DNA of 64,000 nucleotides from Streptomyces sp. NBC_00271 (GCF_036178845.1 NZ_CP108070.1:6386001-6450000); one strand, 5' to 3'; shown: positions 9,710 to 19,158, numbered from the stretch's first letter. Notes: a model not told the origin generated them from the letters alone. Translations and numbers: made by a program.

Positions 9710-10683
9710 CGCGCCATCGTCCCTTCGCCGTTCACCCGGACGTTGTCCCGGACGTCGCCTTGGACGTCGTCCTGGTAGTGCCGCAGGAACAGTTCCTCCA
9801 GGGTCGGCGGCGTCGAGGTCAGCGACCGTACGCCCGAGTCGGTGAGCGAGCGCAGTACGGCGTCGAGCTTGTCGGTCTCGACCTGGAGCCTGACCCGGTG
9901 GCCCTGGACGTCGAGGTCGTGCACGCCGGGCAGGTGCGCCAGCCCGTTGGGCGCCCCCGCGAGTTCGGCGGTGACGCTGGTACGGGTCAGATGGCGCAGG
10001 TCGGCGAGGGTGCCGCTCTCGACGGTGCGGCCCTTGCGGATGATGCTGACGCGGTCGCACAGCTCCTCCACCTCGCTGAGGATGTGCGAGGAGAGCAGGA
10101 CGGTCCGGCCGCGGTCGCGCTCCTCCTCGACGCACCGCTGGAAGACCTCCTCCATCAGCGGGTCGAGACCCGACGTGGGCTCGTCGAGGATCAGCAGGTC
10201 GACGTCCGAGGCGAAGGCGCCGACGAGGGCGACCTTCTGGCGATTGCCCTTGGAGTAGGTGCGTCCCTTCTTGGTGGGGTCGAGTTCGAAGCGTTCGATC
10301 AGTTCCGCCCGGCGCGCCCGGTCGAGCCCCCCGCGCAGCCGCCCGTACAGGTCGATGACCTCGCCGCCGGAGAGGTTGCGCCACAGGGTGACGTCACCGG
10401 GAACGTAGGCGACCCGGCGGTGCAGCTCCACCGCGTCCGCCCAGGGGTCTTGGCCGAGCACCTGCGCCGCGCCCGCGTCGCCGCGCAGCAGGCCCAGCAG
10501 GACCCTGATGGTGGTGGACTTCCCGGAGCCGTTCGGACCGAGGAAGCCGTGCACCTCGCCGGCCTCGACGTCCAGGTCGAGACCGTCCAGCGCGTGTGTC
10601 CCGCCGAACGACTTGTGCAGCCCGGAGACGGTGATCGCCTTCGTCGTAGCCTTCGTCATTCCCTTGGCCCTGCCCTTCGTCAT
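9706..10683 (-). CDS. ABC transporter ATP-binding protein, partner of the permease
   Basis: A 325-residue ATPase. Walker A is GPNGSGKST at about 49-57, the signature-like segment is [15 protein letters not shown], Walker B is [12 protein letters not shown], and the switch His is in [15 protein letters not shown] roughly 100-residue C-terminal extension after the core is typical of drug-exporter ATPases of this class. Several in-frame starts exist (ATG 10683, 10659). The gene faces a divergent regulator across an AT-rich 74-base gap carrying inverted repeats, a standard arrangement for substrate-induced exporters. Confidence 0.92.
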   Translation of the reverse strand: MTKGRAKGMTKATTKAITVSGLHKSFGGTHALDGLDLDVEAGEVHGFLGPNGSGKSTTIRVLLGLLRGDAGAAQVLGQDPWADAVELHRRVAYVPGDVTLWRNLSGGEVIDLYGRLRGGLDRARRAELIERFELDPTKKGRTYSKGNRQKVALVGAFASDVDLLILDEPTSGLDPLMEEVFQRCVEEERDRGRTVLLSSHILSEVEELCDRVSIIRKGRTVESGTLADLRHLTRTSVTAELAGAPNGLAHLPGVHDLDVQGHRVRLQVETDKLDAVLRSLTDSGVRSLTSTPPTLEELFLRHYQDDVQGDVRDNVRVNGEGTMAR

Positions 10684-10728
10684 GCCTCAGAACGTACGCT
10701 TCTTTCAGAAATTTGTGAAGTTAACGAA

Positions 10729-10750
10729 TTGTATAAATGATCGGATACAA
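10729..10750. promoter_or_regulatory. candidate operator between ABC exporter and regulator
   Basis: An inverted repeat TTGTAT-N10-ATACAA sits in a strikingly AT-rich island (about 10701-10750) between the two divergent genes. A second, weaker dyad centred on AAATTT lies at about 10704-10720. TATAAAT at 10732-10738 could be a -10 element for the rightward gene. Binding by the adjacent GbsR/MarR-like protein is an inference. Confidence 0.5.
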
Positions 10751-10757
10751 TCGAGGG

Positions 10758-11273
10758 ATGGCAGAGCCGGAGGCGGTGGGAGCGGCAGGAGCGGTGGGCC
10801 GGGACGCGGAGGCGGTCTCGCGGTTCGTCGAGCACTTCGCGGCGCAACTCGTGGAGGCCGGGATGCCCCGGATGCCGTCCCGGGTCTTCGGGGCGCTGCT
10901 CGCCTCGGACACCGGCGCTCTGACCTCGGTCGAACTGGGCGAGCAACTGCGGATCAGCCCCGCGGCGGTCTCCGGTGCGGTGCGCTATCTGGCGCAGGTG
11001 CACATGGTGTCGCGCGAGCGGGAACCCGGATCGCGCCGGGAGCGGTACCGCGTGCACAGCGACCAGTGGTACGAGGCGCTGACCAACCGTGAGGCGATCA
11101 TCAAGCGCTGGGAGGACGCGCTGCGCGAAGGCGTCGCCAGCCTGGGCGCGGACACCCCGGCGGGCGGTCGGCTCGCGGAGACCCTCGCCTTCTTCGAGTT
11201 CATGGAGGGCGAACTGGAGTCGATGATGGACCGCTGGCGGATCCACCGGGAGCAGCACTTCGGCGAGGGCTGA
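10758..11273 (+). CDS. GbsR/MarR-family transcriptional regulator
   Basis: A 171-residue winged-helix regulator. SRVFGALLASDTGALTSVEL and LRISPAAVSGAVRYLAQ give the helix-turn-helix, and REREPGSRRERYRV is the wing. The C-terminal part is helical and suited to dimerisation or ligand binding. ATG 10758 was chosen since a GAGGG run abuts it; an in-frame ATG at 10737 would add seven residues and place coding sequence inside the proposed operator. Divergence from the exporter genes suggests it represses them and itself until the substrate binds. Confidence 0.85.
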   Translation: MAEPEAVGAAGAVGRDAEAVSRFVEHFAAQLVEAGMPRMPSRVFGALLASDTGALTSVELGEQLRISPAAVSGAVRYLAQVHMVSREREPGSRRERYRVHSDQWYEALTNREAIIKRWEDALREGVASLGADTPAGGRLAETLAFFEFMEGELESMMDRWRIHREQHFGEG

Positions 11274-11313
11274 GAGCCCCCGCCGAAGAAATGCTTCCTA
11301 CCGCTTCTTGGTC

Positions 11314-12834
11314 CTACCGTTCCTTGGTCTCCTCCAGGACCGTCCGCCCGAGCAGGGCGTACCGCTGCGGTGCGCGGCGCTTGAGGTACGTCGCGTAGGC
11401 CACGCCGCCCGCCGCGATCAGGGCGACGATCCAGGGGGTCGCCTTCAGCACGAGGGAGCCGGACTCCGTGCCGGCCGCGGCCCCCATGTTGGACACCAGC
11501 AGGACGACCACGCCGAGCATCGCGAGGCCGCCGATGAGCGGGGCGGTGAAGGTCTTGAACCAGTGCCTGCTCTCGGGGTGGTTCTTGCGGAAGTAGGCCA
11601 GCACCGCGAAGGAGCAGACCGCCTGCACCACCAGGATGGCCATCGTGCCGAGGATGGCGAGCAGGACGTACGTACCGGTGTACGGGTCCTTGCCGGCCAG
11701 CCAGAACGCGGCGATGAGGACGGCGCTGACGACCGTCTGGACGAGGCCCGAGATGTGCGGGGAGCCGTGCTGGGGGTGGGTGCGGCCGATCGTGCGCTGG
11801 AGCGAGGGGAGGACGCCCTCGCGGCCCAGTGCGTACATGTATCGGGCGGCGCAGTTGTGGAAGGCCATGCCGCAGGCCAGTGAGCCGGTGATCATCAGCC
11901 ACTGCATGACGTCGACGGCCCAGTGGCCGACGTAGTGCTCGGTGGGGTTGAAGAACAGGGCGAGCGGGTTCGAGGAGGAGGCGGCCGTGACGGCCTCGCT
12001 CTCGCCGTTGCCGATGATGGCCATCCAGGAGACGAAGACGTAGAAGACGCCGACGCCCAGGACGGAGATCATCGTCGCCTTGGGGATGATCTTCTTCGGG
12101 TCGCGGGACTCCTCGCCGTACATCGCCGTGGACTCGAAGCCGACCCACGACCAGAAGGCGAAGAAGAGACCGAGGCCCGCCGAGGTCCCCTTGAAGGCGT
12201 TGACCGGGTTGACCGGGCCGAAGGTGAAGCCGTGCGGGCCGCCGCCGTGCAGGGCGACGGAGACGGCCATGGCGGCCAGGATCGTCACCTCGGTGGCCAG
12301 CAGGACGACGAGCAGCTTCTCGGCGACGGACACCCCGAACCACGTGCCCGTCGCGTTGACGGCGAGCATCAGGACCGCGAACGCCCACCAGGGCACGTCA
12401 AGTCCCGTCTGGTCCTTGAGGGTTCCGGTGGCGAAGGTCGAGAAGATGCCGATCAGGGCCGGCTCGAAGACGACGTACGCGAAGGTCGCGAGGAGTCCCG
12501 AGGCGAGTCCCGCGGTACGGCCGAGGCCGTAGGAGATGAAGCCGTAGAAGGCGCCGGTGGACGTGATGTGCTTCGCCATCGAGGTGAAGCCGACCGCAAA
12601 GATGGCCAGGACGACCATTGCGACGAGGTAGCTCGCCGGGGCGCCGATGCCGTTGCCGGCGGAGACCATGAAGGGCACGTTGCCCGTCATGGCGGTGATC
12701 GGGGCGGCGGTGGCGACGGCCATGAAGACCACGCCCAGCAGTCCGATCGCGTTCGGCTTGAGCCGGTGAACTGCGCCTCCGGGGACCTCCGGAGTGCCCG
12801 CCGCCTCAGGGACCACGCCCTCTTGCACTGCCAT
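11314..12834 (-). CDS. APC-superfamily permease, probable ethanolamine or amino-acid transporter
   Basis: A 506-residue permease with about twelve membrane helices, opening with LKPNAIGLLGVVFMAVATAA and carrying the APC motifs GFISYGLGR and FWSWVGFESTAMYGEE. The chosen start is ATG 12834 because GGAAGGGG lies 7-8 bases ahead; ATG 12852 upstream would add six residues. It is divergent from eutBC, so uptake of ethanolamine is the most economical role, but the sequence alone does not exclude amino acids. Confidence 0.85.
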   Translation of the reverse strand: MAVQEGVVPEAAGTPEVPGGAVHRLKPNAIGLLGVVFMAVATAAPITAMTGNVPFMVSAGNGIGAPASYLVAMVVLAIFAVGFTSMAKHITSTGAFYGFISYGLGRTAGLASGLLATFAYVVFEPALIGIFSTFATGTLKDQTGLDVPWWAFAVLMLAVNATGTWFGVSVAEKLLVVLLATEVTILAAMAVSVALHGGGPHGFTFGPVNPVNAFKGTSAGLGLFFAFWSWVGFESTAMYGEESRDPKKIIPKATMISVLGVGVFYVFVSWMAIIGNGESEAVTAASSSNPLALFFNPTEHYVGHWAVDVMQWLMITGSLACGMAFHNCAARYMYALGREGVLPSLQRTIGRTHPQHGSPHISGLVQTVVSAVLIAAFWLAGKDPYTGTYVLLAILGTMAILVVQAVCSFAVLAYFRKNHPESRHWFKTFTAPLIGGLAMLGVVVLLVSNMGAAAGTESGSLVLKATPWIVALIAAGGVAYATYLKRRAPQRYALLGRTVLEETKER

Positions 12835-13051
12835 CGAGTGGCCCCTTCCCATGGTCGCCCGCCGTCCGCACCCTGGGTGCGGCGGAGTGGATTACGAACC
12901 GGAATGCTGCACGAGAAATGAGTCCTGTCACGGGTCGGAACGTTAAATGTGCGTCAACCAGACCTTTAGGAGTCCGGGTGGAGCGAACGTCCTTGTTAAC
13001 TCTGCGCCGGATCGTGGACCGCGCCCGACGCGCCTCCGTACGGTCCCTGGC

Positions 13052-14446
13052 ATGAGCACCTACTCCGCCACCCTCGGCGGCCGGACGCACTCCTTCGCCG
13101 GTCTCGCGGGGCTGCTCGCCGCCGCGAGCCCCGAGCGTTCCGGCGACCGTCTCGCCGGGCTCGCCGCCGACTCCGCGCAGGCGCGCGTCGCCGCGCGGTG
13201 GGCGCTGGCCGAGGTCCCGCTCACGCGGTTCCTCGCCGAGCCGGTGATCCCGTACGAGACCGACGACGTGACCCGCCTCATCATGGACAGCCACGACGCG
13301 GCGGCCTTCGCCCCCGTCTCGGGCCTCACGGTGGGGGAGTTGCGCGAATGGCTGCTGTCGGACGCGGCGGACGCGCCGACACTCGCCGCACTCGCCCCCG
13401 GGCTGACCCCCGAGATGGTCGCCGCGGTGTCGAAACTGATGGGCAACGCGGACCTGGTGGCGGTCGCCCGCAAGGTCCAGGTCGTCACCGCCTTCCGCTC
13501 CACGATCGGCCTCCCGGGCCGCCTGGCCACCCGCCTCCAGCCCAACCACCCCACCGACGACCCCGCGGGCGTGGCGGCGGCCCTGCTGGACGGACTGCTC
13601 CTCGGCTCCGGCGACGCGGTGATCGGCATCAACCCGGCCACGGACAGCCCCCAGGCGGTACGGGACCTGCTGGACCTCCTGGACGGAGTGATCGACCGCT
13701 ACTCCATCCCCACCCAGTCCTGCGTCCTGTGCCACGTGACCACCAGCATCGACCTGATGGAACGCGGCGCCCCGGTGGACCTCGTCTTCCAGTCCATCGC
13801 CGGTACGCAGGCCGCGAACGCCTCGTTCGGGGTCACGCTGGGGCTCCTGGACGAGGCGTACGAGGCGGCGCGCTCGCTGGCTCGGGGCACGGTCGGCTCC
13901 AACGCCCTGTACTTCGAGACGGGGCAGGGCAGCGCGCTCTCCGCCGACGCGCACCACGGGGTGGACCAGCAGACGGTGGAGGCGCGGGCGTACGCGGTTG
14001 CCCGCCGCTACGACCCGCTGCTCGTGAACACGGTGGTCGGCTTCATCGGCCCGGAGTACCTCTACGACGGCCGCCAGATCCTCCGCGCGGCCCTGGAGGA
14101 CCACTTCTGCGGCAAACTGCTCGGCCTGCCCATGGGCCTCGACATCTGCTACACCAACCACGCCGACGCCGATGACGACGACATCGCCACGATGCTCACC
14201 ATGCTCGGTGTCGCCGGCGCCTCCTTCGTGATCTGCACCCCCGGAGGCGACGACATCATGCTCAACTACCAATCCGCCTCGTACCACGACGCGTTGTACC
14301 TGCGCGAGGTGCTCGGACTGCGCCCGGCGCCGGAGTTCGAGGCGTGGCTGGGGCGGATCGGTCTGCTGGACGAAGGTGGCGGGATACGGGACGTGGCGGG
14401 TACGGGCCATCCACTGACGGCGATCGGGCGGGGGCTGGCGGCATGA
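13052..14446 (+). CDS. eutB: ethanolamine ammonia-lyase large subunit
   Basis: A 464-residue EutB homologue. With EutC and adenosylcobalamin it converts ethanolamine to acetaldehyde and ammonia. Recognisable stretches are GLPMGLDICYTNHADADDDD and ICTPGGDDIMLNYQSASYHD near the C-terminus, and FETGQGSALSADAHHG in the barrel core. ATG 13052 matches the usual N-terminus; an in-frame upstream extension to 12947 reads through the promoter region. It overlaps eutC by ATGA. No microcompartment shell, aldehyde dehydrogenase or reactivase gene is adjacent, so the pathway here is probably cytosolic. Confidence 0.93.
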   Translation: MSTYSATLGGRTHSFAGLAGLLAAASPERSGDRLAGLAADSAQARVAARWALAEVPLTRFLAEPVIPYETDDVTRLIMDSHDAAAFAPVSGLTVGELREWLLSDAADAPTLAALAPGLTPEMVAAVSKLMGNADLVAVARKVQVVTAFRSTIGLPGRLATRLQPNHPTDDPAGVAAALLDGLLLGSGDAVIGINPATDSPQAVRDLLDLLDGVIDRYSIPTQSCVLCHVTTSIDLMERGAPVDLVFQSIAGTQAANASFGVTLGLLDEAYEAARSLARGTVGSNALYFETGQGSALSADAHHGVDQQTVEARAYAVARRYDPLLVNTVVGFIGPEYLYDGRQILRAALEDHFCGKLLGLPMGLDICYTNHADADDDDIATMLTMLGVAGASFVICTPGGDDIMLNYQSASYHDALYLREVLGLRPAPEFEAWLGRIGLLDEGGGIRDVAGTGHPLTAIGRGLAA

Positions 14447-15207
14447 CGGAACGTCAGGTAATTGCGCCGGACTCGGACACCGCCCTCTGGAACTCCCTGC
14501 GTCGGCACACCCAGGCCCGGATCGGGCTCGGGCGGGCCGGCTCGGCGTTGCCCACACGGCACCGGCTCGAACTGCAGGCCGCGCACGCCGCCGCGCGGGA
14601 CGCGGTGCACTCGCCGTTCGACCCGGACGTGGTGGCGTCCGCGCTGGCGGGTGCGGCGACGATACGGGTGCGCAGCGCCGCCCCCGACCGGCTCACCTAT
14701 CTCCAGCGCCCCGACCTCGGACGCAGACTCCACGACGTGGACCGGGCGCACCTGCCCCGCGACGGCTGGGACGTGGTGTTCGTCGTCGCCGACGGCCTGT
14801 CCAGCCGGGCGGTGCACGAGCACGCGGCGGCCGTCGTGCGTGCGACGACACAGCGGCTGCCCTCCGACTGGCGTGTCGCTCCCGTCGTACTCGCCGAGCA
14901 GGCGCGGGTGGCTCTCGGCGACGACATCGCGCACGCGTTGGGGGCCGGGATGGCCGTCGTCCTCATCGGGGAGCGGCCCGGGATGTCCGCCGCGGACTCG
15001 CTCGGCGCGTATCTCACGTACGACCCGCGCCCGGGTCGCACCACGGACGCCGACCGCAACTGCCTCTCCAACATCCGCCCGCCCCTCGGCCTGTCCCACA
15101 CCGCCGCGGCGACGAAGCTGGCGACACTGATGCGCAGAGCACGCGACCTCGGCCGCACCGGCATATCCCTGAAGGACGACTTCACCCCCACACTGCCCCA
15201 GCCATAG
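14443..15207 (+). CDS. eutC: ethanolamine ammonia-lyase small subunit
   Basis: A 254-residue EutC. Family signatures include ARIGLGRAGSALPTRHRLEL near the N-terminus and, later, GERPGMSAADSLGAYLTY and ADRNCLSNIRP. It forms the active complex with EutB and helps bind the B12 cofactor. The ATG overlaps the eutB stop, consistent with stoichiometric coupled translation. It is followed by a GC-rich intergenic repeat and then the convergent lipid-kinase-like gene. Confidence 0.93.
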   Translation: MTERQVIAPDSDTALWNSLRRHTQARIGLGRAGSALPTRHRLELQAAHAAARDAVHSPFDPDVVASALAGAATIRVRSAAPDRLTYLQRPDLGRRLHDVDRAHLPRDGWDVVFVVADGLSSRAVHEHAAAVVRATTQRLPSDWRVAPVVLAEQARVALGDDIAHALGAGMAVVLIGERPGMSAADSLGAYLTYDPRPGRTTDADRNCLSNIRPPLGLSHTAAATKLATLMRRARDLGRTGISLKDDFTPTLPQP

Positions 15208-15225
15208 CGTGCCGGACACGCTGAC

Positions 15226-15365
15226 GAGGCGGGGCGAAGCCCCCGCCTGAGGGGCGCGGGGAACTGCGCGACCAGCCCCCACCCACCCGCAGTCGACCAA
15301 CACACCCCGGGGTCGAAGGGGCGGAGCCCCTGGGGGATGGGACGGGTAGGGGCGGCGGGGGCGAG
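15226..15365. repeat. GC-rich dispersed intergenic repeat, copy A
   Basis: It contains both modules of the family seen four times here: module 1 (GGGGCGCGGGGAACTGCGCG, about 15247-15281) and module 2 (GGGGCGGAGCCCC followed by GGGACGGGTAGGGGCGGCGG, 15318-15364). The modules are themselves hairpin-forming. It lies between the convergent 3' ends of eutC and the lipid-kinase-like gene. Confidence 0.8.
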
Positions 15366-15380
15366 AAAGCCCCCGGGGGC

Positions 15381-16331
15381 TCAGCTCGGCAGCGTGAGCC
15401 CCCACCCCCCTTCCCGAACCGTCCACGTCCGCGTCCGCACAGGCCCGGACACCACGGAATCCGCCCGATACCGAAAGTCCGCCCCGGACACCGTCACCCG
15501 CCGCCCCACCACCCGCAACGGCGAAGCCTCCGCCCCCACGGAAACCGGCCGAACCTCCACCTCCGCACCCCCGGCAACCCCGGGCGTCACGGACACCGCC
15601 TCGACCGGCTGATCCAGATCGACCAGGGTGACCCCGTCGACCTCGACCCGCAGCCGCGAAGGCCCGGGCCCCGGCACGGACGCCACACGCGCGGGCCGCG
15701 CCGCGAGCGTACGGACCAGTGACTGACAGGTCCGCAGCCACGCATGCCCCCCGAGCCCGGAAGCACCACCACCGAAACTCCCGAAGCCCCCGGAACCGCC
15801 AGAACTCCCAGAATCCCCGAAACCGCCGATACCGCCGATACCGCCGACACCCCCCATGTCGACCTCCTCGGCCCCTCTCATCCCCCCACCCGCCCCCACC
15901 GGCGGAATCCGCAACGCCCCCAACACCACCCCGTCACTCTCGTCGACCAGCAGGTCGAGCCGCCGCTCGACCCCGTCGAGCACGGCACGGGCCGCCGCGA
16001 CGGCCCCGACGGGCACCCCGAGCGCCCGTGCCAGCGACAGCACACCCCCCACCGGCACCAACGACACCCCACATCCGGCCAGCTCCCGCTGTCGGTGCAA
16101 AAGGGACACAGCGCGCAAGAGGGCACGGTCGTCGCCCACCACGACCGGCCGCCGGGAACCTCTCCGGGCCAGCGCCCGGGCAAATTCCTCGGGCCCTTCC
16201 GGCAGGCATACTTTCGTCGCCGCACCCGCGCTGAGCACGTCTTTTGCGATCCGTACAGACTCGCCGTCCGTCCGACGGGCGACCGGGTCGATGACCACCA
16301 GGAGCTGGTCGGAAGCCGCCACCTCGGTCAT
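15381..16331 (-). CDS. diacylglycerol/lipid-kinase-like protein with degenerate catalytic motifs
   Basis: A 316-residue protein resembling the N-terminal domain of the DAGK/YegS lipid-kinase family ([20 protein letters not shown] start). The nucleotide-binding GGDGT motif is replaced by VGDDRALL, and the PxGTGNDFAR motif by [15 protein letters not shown]. Catalysis is therefore doubtful and it may be a pseudo-enzyme. A low-complexity Gly/Ser/Phe insertion ([20 protein letters not shown] and onward) splits the C-terminal domain. ATG 16331 has a GAGG-containing ribosome-binding site; upstream in-frame codons run through the purA leader. It is divergent from purA. Confidence 0.7.
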   Translation of the reverse strand: MTEVAASDQLLVVIDPVARRTDGESVRIAKDVLSAGAATKVCLPEGPEEFARALARRGSRRPVVVGDDRALLRAVSLLHRQRELAGCGVSLVPVGGVLSLARALGVPVGAVAAARAVLDGVERRLDLLVDESDGVVLGALRIPPVGAGGGMRGAEEVDMGGVGGIGGIGGFGDSGSSGGSGGFGSFGGGASGLGGHAWLRTCQSLVRTLAARPARVASVPGPGPSRLRVEVDGVTLVDLDQPVEAVSVTPGVAGGAEVEVRPVSVGAEASPLRVVGRRVTVSGADFRYRADSVVSGPVRTRTWTVREGGWGLTLPS

Positions 16332-16359
16332 GCCTCGCTTCCTCGGGTAGCATCTTTGT

Positions 16360-16392
16360 GCAAGAGCCCCTTGCGCTATTGCGCCAGGGGCT
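16360..16392 (+). promoter_or_regulatory. mutually exclusive hairpins in the purA upstream region
   Basis: A long hairpin pairs AGCCCC (16365-16370) with GGGGCT (16387-16392), with an inner GCGC-TATT-GCGC stem. A second hairpin, GCAAG (16360-16364) with CTTGC (16370-16374), uses the same bases, so both cannot form at once. A consensus AAAGGAGGT at 16431-16439 follows with no start codon at normal distance. The pattern suggests leader-based control of purA, but the transcription start is unknown. Confidence 0.4.
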
Positions 16393-16522
16393 TCGTCTAT
16401 TCCGGGGCATCCGGTCCGACGGTCGCGGCCAAAGGAGGTCGCCGGCGTACGCAGCCGTATCGAAAACCAGCCGCGTACGTCCCCGACCTTGGACATGCCC
16501 CGCCCGGAAGGGGTGTACGCCT

Positions 16523-17806
16523 GTGCCCGCACTTGTGCTGCTCGGTGCTCAGTGGGGTGACGAAGGCAAGGGAAAGGCCACCGACCTGCTCGGTGGATCC
16601 GTGGACTATGTGGTGCGCTACCAGGGCGGCAACAACGCCGGCCATACGGTAGTCGTGGGCGATCAGAAGTACGCCCTCCACCTCCTCCCTTCCGGAATCC
16701 TCACACCGGAGTGCACTCCGGTGATCGGAAACGGAGTCGTCGTCGACCCGTCGGTCCTGTTCTCCGAGCTGAACGGACTGAACGAGCGCGGCGTCGACAC
16801 CTCCAAGCTTCTGATCAGCGGAAACGCTCACATCATCACGCCGTACAACGTCACCGTCGACAAGGTGACCGAACGCTTCCTCGGGAAGCGGAAGATCGGC
16901 ACGACCGGGCGTGGCATCGGGCCCACCTACGCGGACAAGATCAACCGCGTCGGCATCCGTATCCAGGACCTCTACGACGAGTCGATCCTGACCCAGAAGG
17001 TCGAGGCGGCCCTCGAGGTCAAGAACCAGCTGCTGACCAAGCTCTACAACCGCCGTGCCATCGAGGCCGGACAGGTCGTCGAGGAGCTGCTGGGCTACGC
17101 GGACCGGCTCAAGCCGTACGTCGCGGACACGGTCCTGATCCTGAACCAGGCGCTGGAGCAGGACAAGGTCGTGCTCTTCGAGGGCGGCCAGGGCACGCTC
17201 CTCGACATCGACCACGGCACGTACCCCTTCGTGACGTCGTCGAACCCGACGGCCGGCGGTGCCTGCACCGGTTCGGGCGTCGGCCCGACGAAGATCAGCC
17301 GGGTCATCGGCATCCTCAAGGCGTACACGACCCGTGTCGGCTCGGGCCCGTTCCCGACCGAGCTCCTCGACGAGGACGGCGAGGCGCTGCGCCGCATCGG
17401 TGGCGAGCGCGGTGTCACCACCGGTCGTGACCGTCGCTGCGGCTGGTTCGACGCGGTCATCGCCCGCTACGCGACCCGTGTGAACGGCCTGACCGACTTC
17501 TTCCTCACCAAGCTGGACGTCCTGACCGGCTGGGAGGAGATCCCGGTCTGCGTGGCGTACGAGATCGACGGCAAGCGCGTCGAGGAACTCCCGTACTCCC
17601 AGACCGACTTCCACCACGCGAAGCCGATCTACGAGAACCTCCCGGGCTGGTCCGAGGACATCACCAAGGCGAAGTCCTTCTCCGACCTCCCGAAGAACGC
17701 CCAGGCGTACGTCAAGGCGCTGGAGGACATGTCCGGCGCCCGGATCTCCGCGATCGGCGTCGGCCCGGGCCGCGACGAGACGATCGAGATCAACTCGTTC
17801 ATCTAG
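16523..17806 (+). CDS. purA: adenylosuccinate synthetase
   Basis: A 427-residue PurA, which joins IMP and aspartate using GTP in the first committed step to AMP. The GTP loop [16 protein letters not shown] is at the N-terminus; GNNAGHT, the IMP-site [14 protein letters not shown], and [12 protein letters not shown] are all present. GTG 16523 gives the usual family length and has GGAAGGGG upstream; longer in-frame extensions cover the leader. The gene stands alone with its own terminator, as in other streptomycetes. Confidence 0.97.
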   Translation: MPALVLLGAQWGDEGKGKATDLLGGSVDYVVRYQGGNNAGHTVVVGDQKYALHLLPSGILTPECTPVIGNGVVVDPSVLFSELNGLNERGVDTSKLLISGNAHIITPYNVTVDKVTERFLGKRKIGTTGRGIGPTYADKINRVGIRIQDLYDESILTQKVEAALEVKNQLLTKLYNRRAIEAGQVVEELLGYADRLKPYVADTVLILNQALEQDKVVLFEGGQGTLLDIDHGTYPFVTSSNPTAGGACTGSGVGPTKISRVIGILKAYTTRVGSGPFPTELLDEDGEALRRIGGERGVTTGRDRRCGWFDAVIARYATRVNGLTDFFLTKLDVLTGWEEIPVCVAYEIDGKRVEELPYSQTDFHHAKPIYENLPGWSEDITKAKSFSDLPKNAQAYVKALEDMSGARISAIGVGPGRDETIEINSFI

Positions 17807-17847
17807 TAACGGGTTTGGTGCGCGTGCAGCGCACACGTTCAGTGCAG

Positions 17848-17875
17848 GGAGGGGCGTCCGGCCGGGCGCCCCTCC
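17848..17875 (+). terminator. purA terminator
   Basis: GGAGGGGCG pairs perfectly with CGCCCCTCC across a 10-base loop and is followed by TCGTTTTCC, a good intrinsic terminator for GC-rich DNA, 42 bases after the purA stop. Confidence 0.8.
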
Positions 17876-18018
17876 TCGTTTTCCATCAGGCGGCAGGAAC
17901 CCGTGCGGGACGGGGCGCCGATGCGGGCGGCGCCCTCGCCGGAGACCCCCTGTACGACCAGGTATCGCTCGCTTCGGCGGCTGGCGTTCGCGAGTGCGGT
18001 GGGCGGCATAATCCGGCC

Positions 18019-19158
18019 ATGAGTCTCACTGCGCGACGGCTCGCGCTGTCCACCTTGGACCGTCAGCTCCTGCTGGAACGCCGGCGCCTTGATGTGGCAG
18101 AGGCGGTTCGCCGGGTCTGCGCCATGCAGGCGCAGACACCAGCGTCGCCGTACCTGGCGCTGTGGAACCGCTTGCAGGATTTCGCGCCCGAGGATCTCGA
18201 TGCGGCGTTCGCGGACCGCCGGATCGTGAAGGCGACCCTCATGCGGATCACGCTGCACGCCGTCCACGCCGAGGACTACGCGCCCTACCACGCTGCCATG
18301 TTGAGCACTCTGCGGGCGTCGCGGCTGTACGACCGCCGCTTCACCTCGACAGAACTGACCCACGCCGACGCCGACGCGCTGCTCCCAAAGCTTGCAGGGT
18401 TCTTGGCGCGACCCCGCACCGGCGCCGAGGTGGAGGAGGAGGTCACGGGGCGGTTCGGCGAGCACGCACACCGCGTGTGGTGGGCGCTGCGGACGTACGC
18501 GCCGATACATCATGTGCCGACCGGCGGCCCGTGGTCGTTCACACAGCCGAACGCCTACCTCGCCTCCCCCATGGCCCCCGGGTCCGCGCCACAGGACGCG
18601 GCAGCCGGTGTGCAGCGGCTGTTGCTCGCCTATCTGCGGGCGTTCGGGCCCGCGTCGGCCCAGGACTTCGCCCGGTTCACCTTGCTGGGGCGCCCCGTGA
18701 TCACCCAGGCGCTGCACGAGCTCGGAGACCAGGTGGTGCGGGTGACAGGTCCGGGTCGCGCCGCCCTGTTCGACCTGGCAGGGGCAACCGTGCCTGCCGA
18801 GGACACCCCGGCGCCGCCGAGGCTGCTGCCGATGTGGGACAGCACGCTGCTGGCCCACGCCGTCCCCGGGCGGGTCGTGCCCCAGGAGTACCGGCCGCTG
18901 GTCGTCCGGCGCAACGGCGACATGCTGCCCTGCCTGCTCGTCGACGGACAAGTCGCAGGCGTGTGGCGCGCAGCCGACGGCGGGCTGGAACTGACCGCCT
19001 TCCGCAAACTCGGCAAGGCTGCGTGGCAGGGTCTGACCGAGGAGGCGGAGAAGCTGTCCGCGCTGCTCGCCGACCGCGATCCAGCCGTCTACCGGCGCTA
19101 CGGACACTGGTGGGACAAGGGGTTTCCCGGTGCCGAGAGCATGATCGTCAAGAGCTGA
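18019..19158 (+). CDS. AlkZ/YcaQ-type winged-helix DNA glycosylase (HTH_42)
   Basis: A 379-residue member of the HTH_42 family (PF06224), whose studied members excise bulky alkylated bases and unhook interstrand crosslinks. The catalytic QxQ motif is present as MQAQTP with Gln37 and Gln39, the same numbering I recall for Streptomyces sahachiroi AlkZ. The tandem winged-helix body contains ITLHAVHAEDYAPYHAAM. A C-terminal beta domain includes VVRRNGDMLPCLLVDGQVAG. ATG 18019 is the likely start. No biosynthetic genes are adjacent, so a housekeeping AlkX-like repair role is as likely as self-resistance. Confidence 0.82.
   Translation: MSLTARRLALSTLDRQLLLERRRLDVAEAVRRVCAMQAQTPASPYLALWNRLQDFAPEDLDAAFADRRIVKATLMRITLHAVHAEDYAPYHAAMLSTLRASRLYDRRFTSTELTHADADALLPKLAGFLARPRTGAEVEEEVTGRFGEHAHRVWWALRTYAPIHHVPTGGPWSFTQPNAYLASPMAPGSAPQDAAAGVQRLLLAYLRAFGPASAQDFARFTLLGRPVITQALHELGDQVVRVTGPGRAALFDLAGATVPAEDTPAPPRLLPMWDSTLLAHAVPGRVVPQEYRPLVVRRNGDMLPCLLVDGQVAGVWRAADGGLELTAFRKLGKAAWQGLTEEAEKLSALLADRDPAVYRRYGHWWDKGFPGAESMIVKS

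Noticed and set aside
16431..16439. Perfect AAAGGAGGT as ribosome-binding site of a purA leader peptide.
   Set aside because: No ATG, GTG or TTG occurs at a workable distance, so no leader peptide is called; the site is mentioned only as part of the leader observation.
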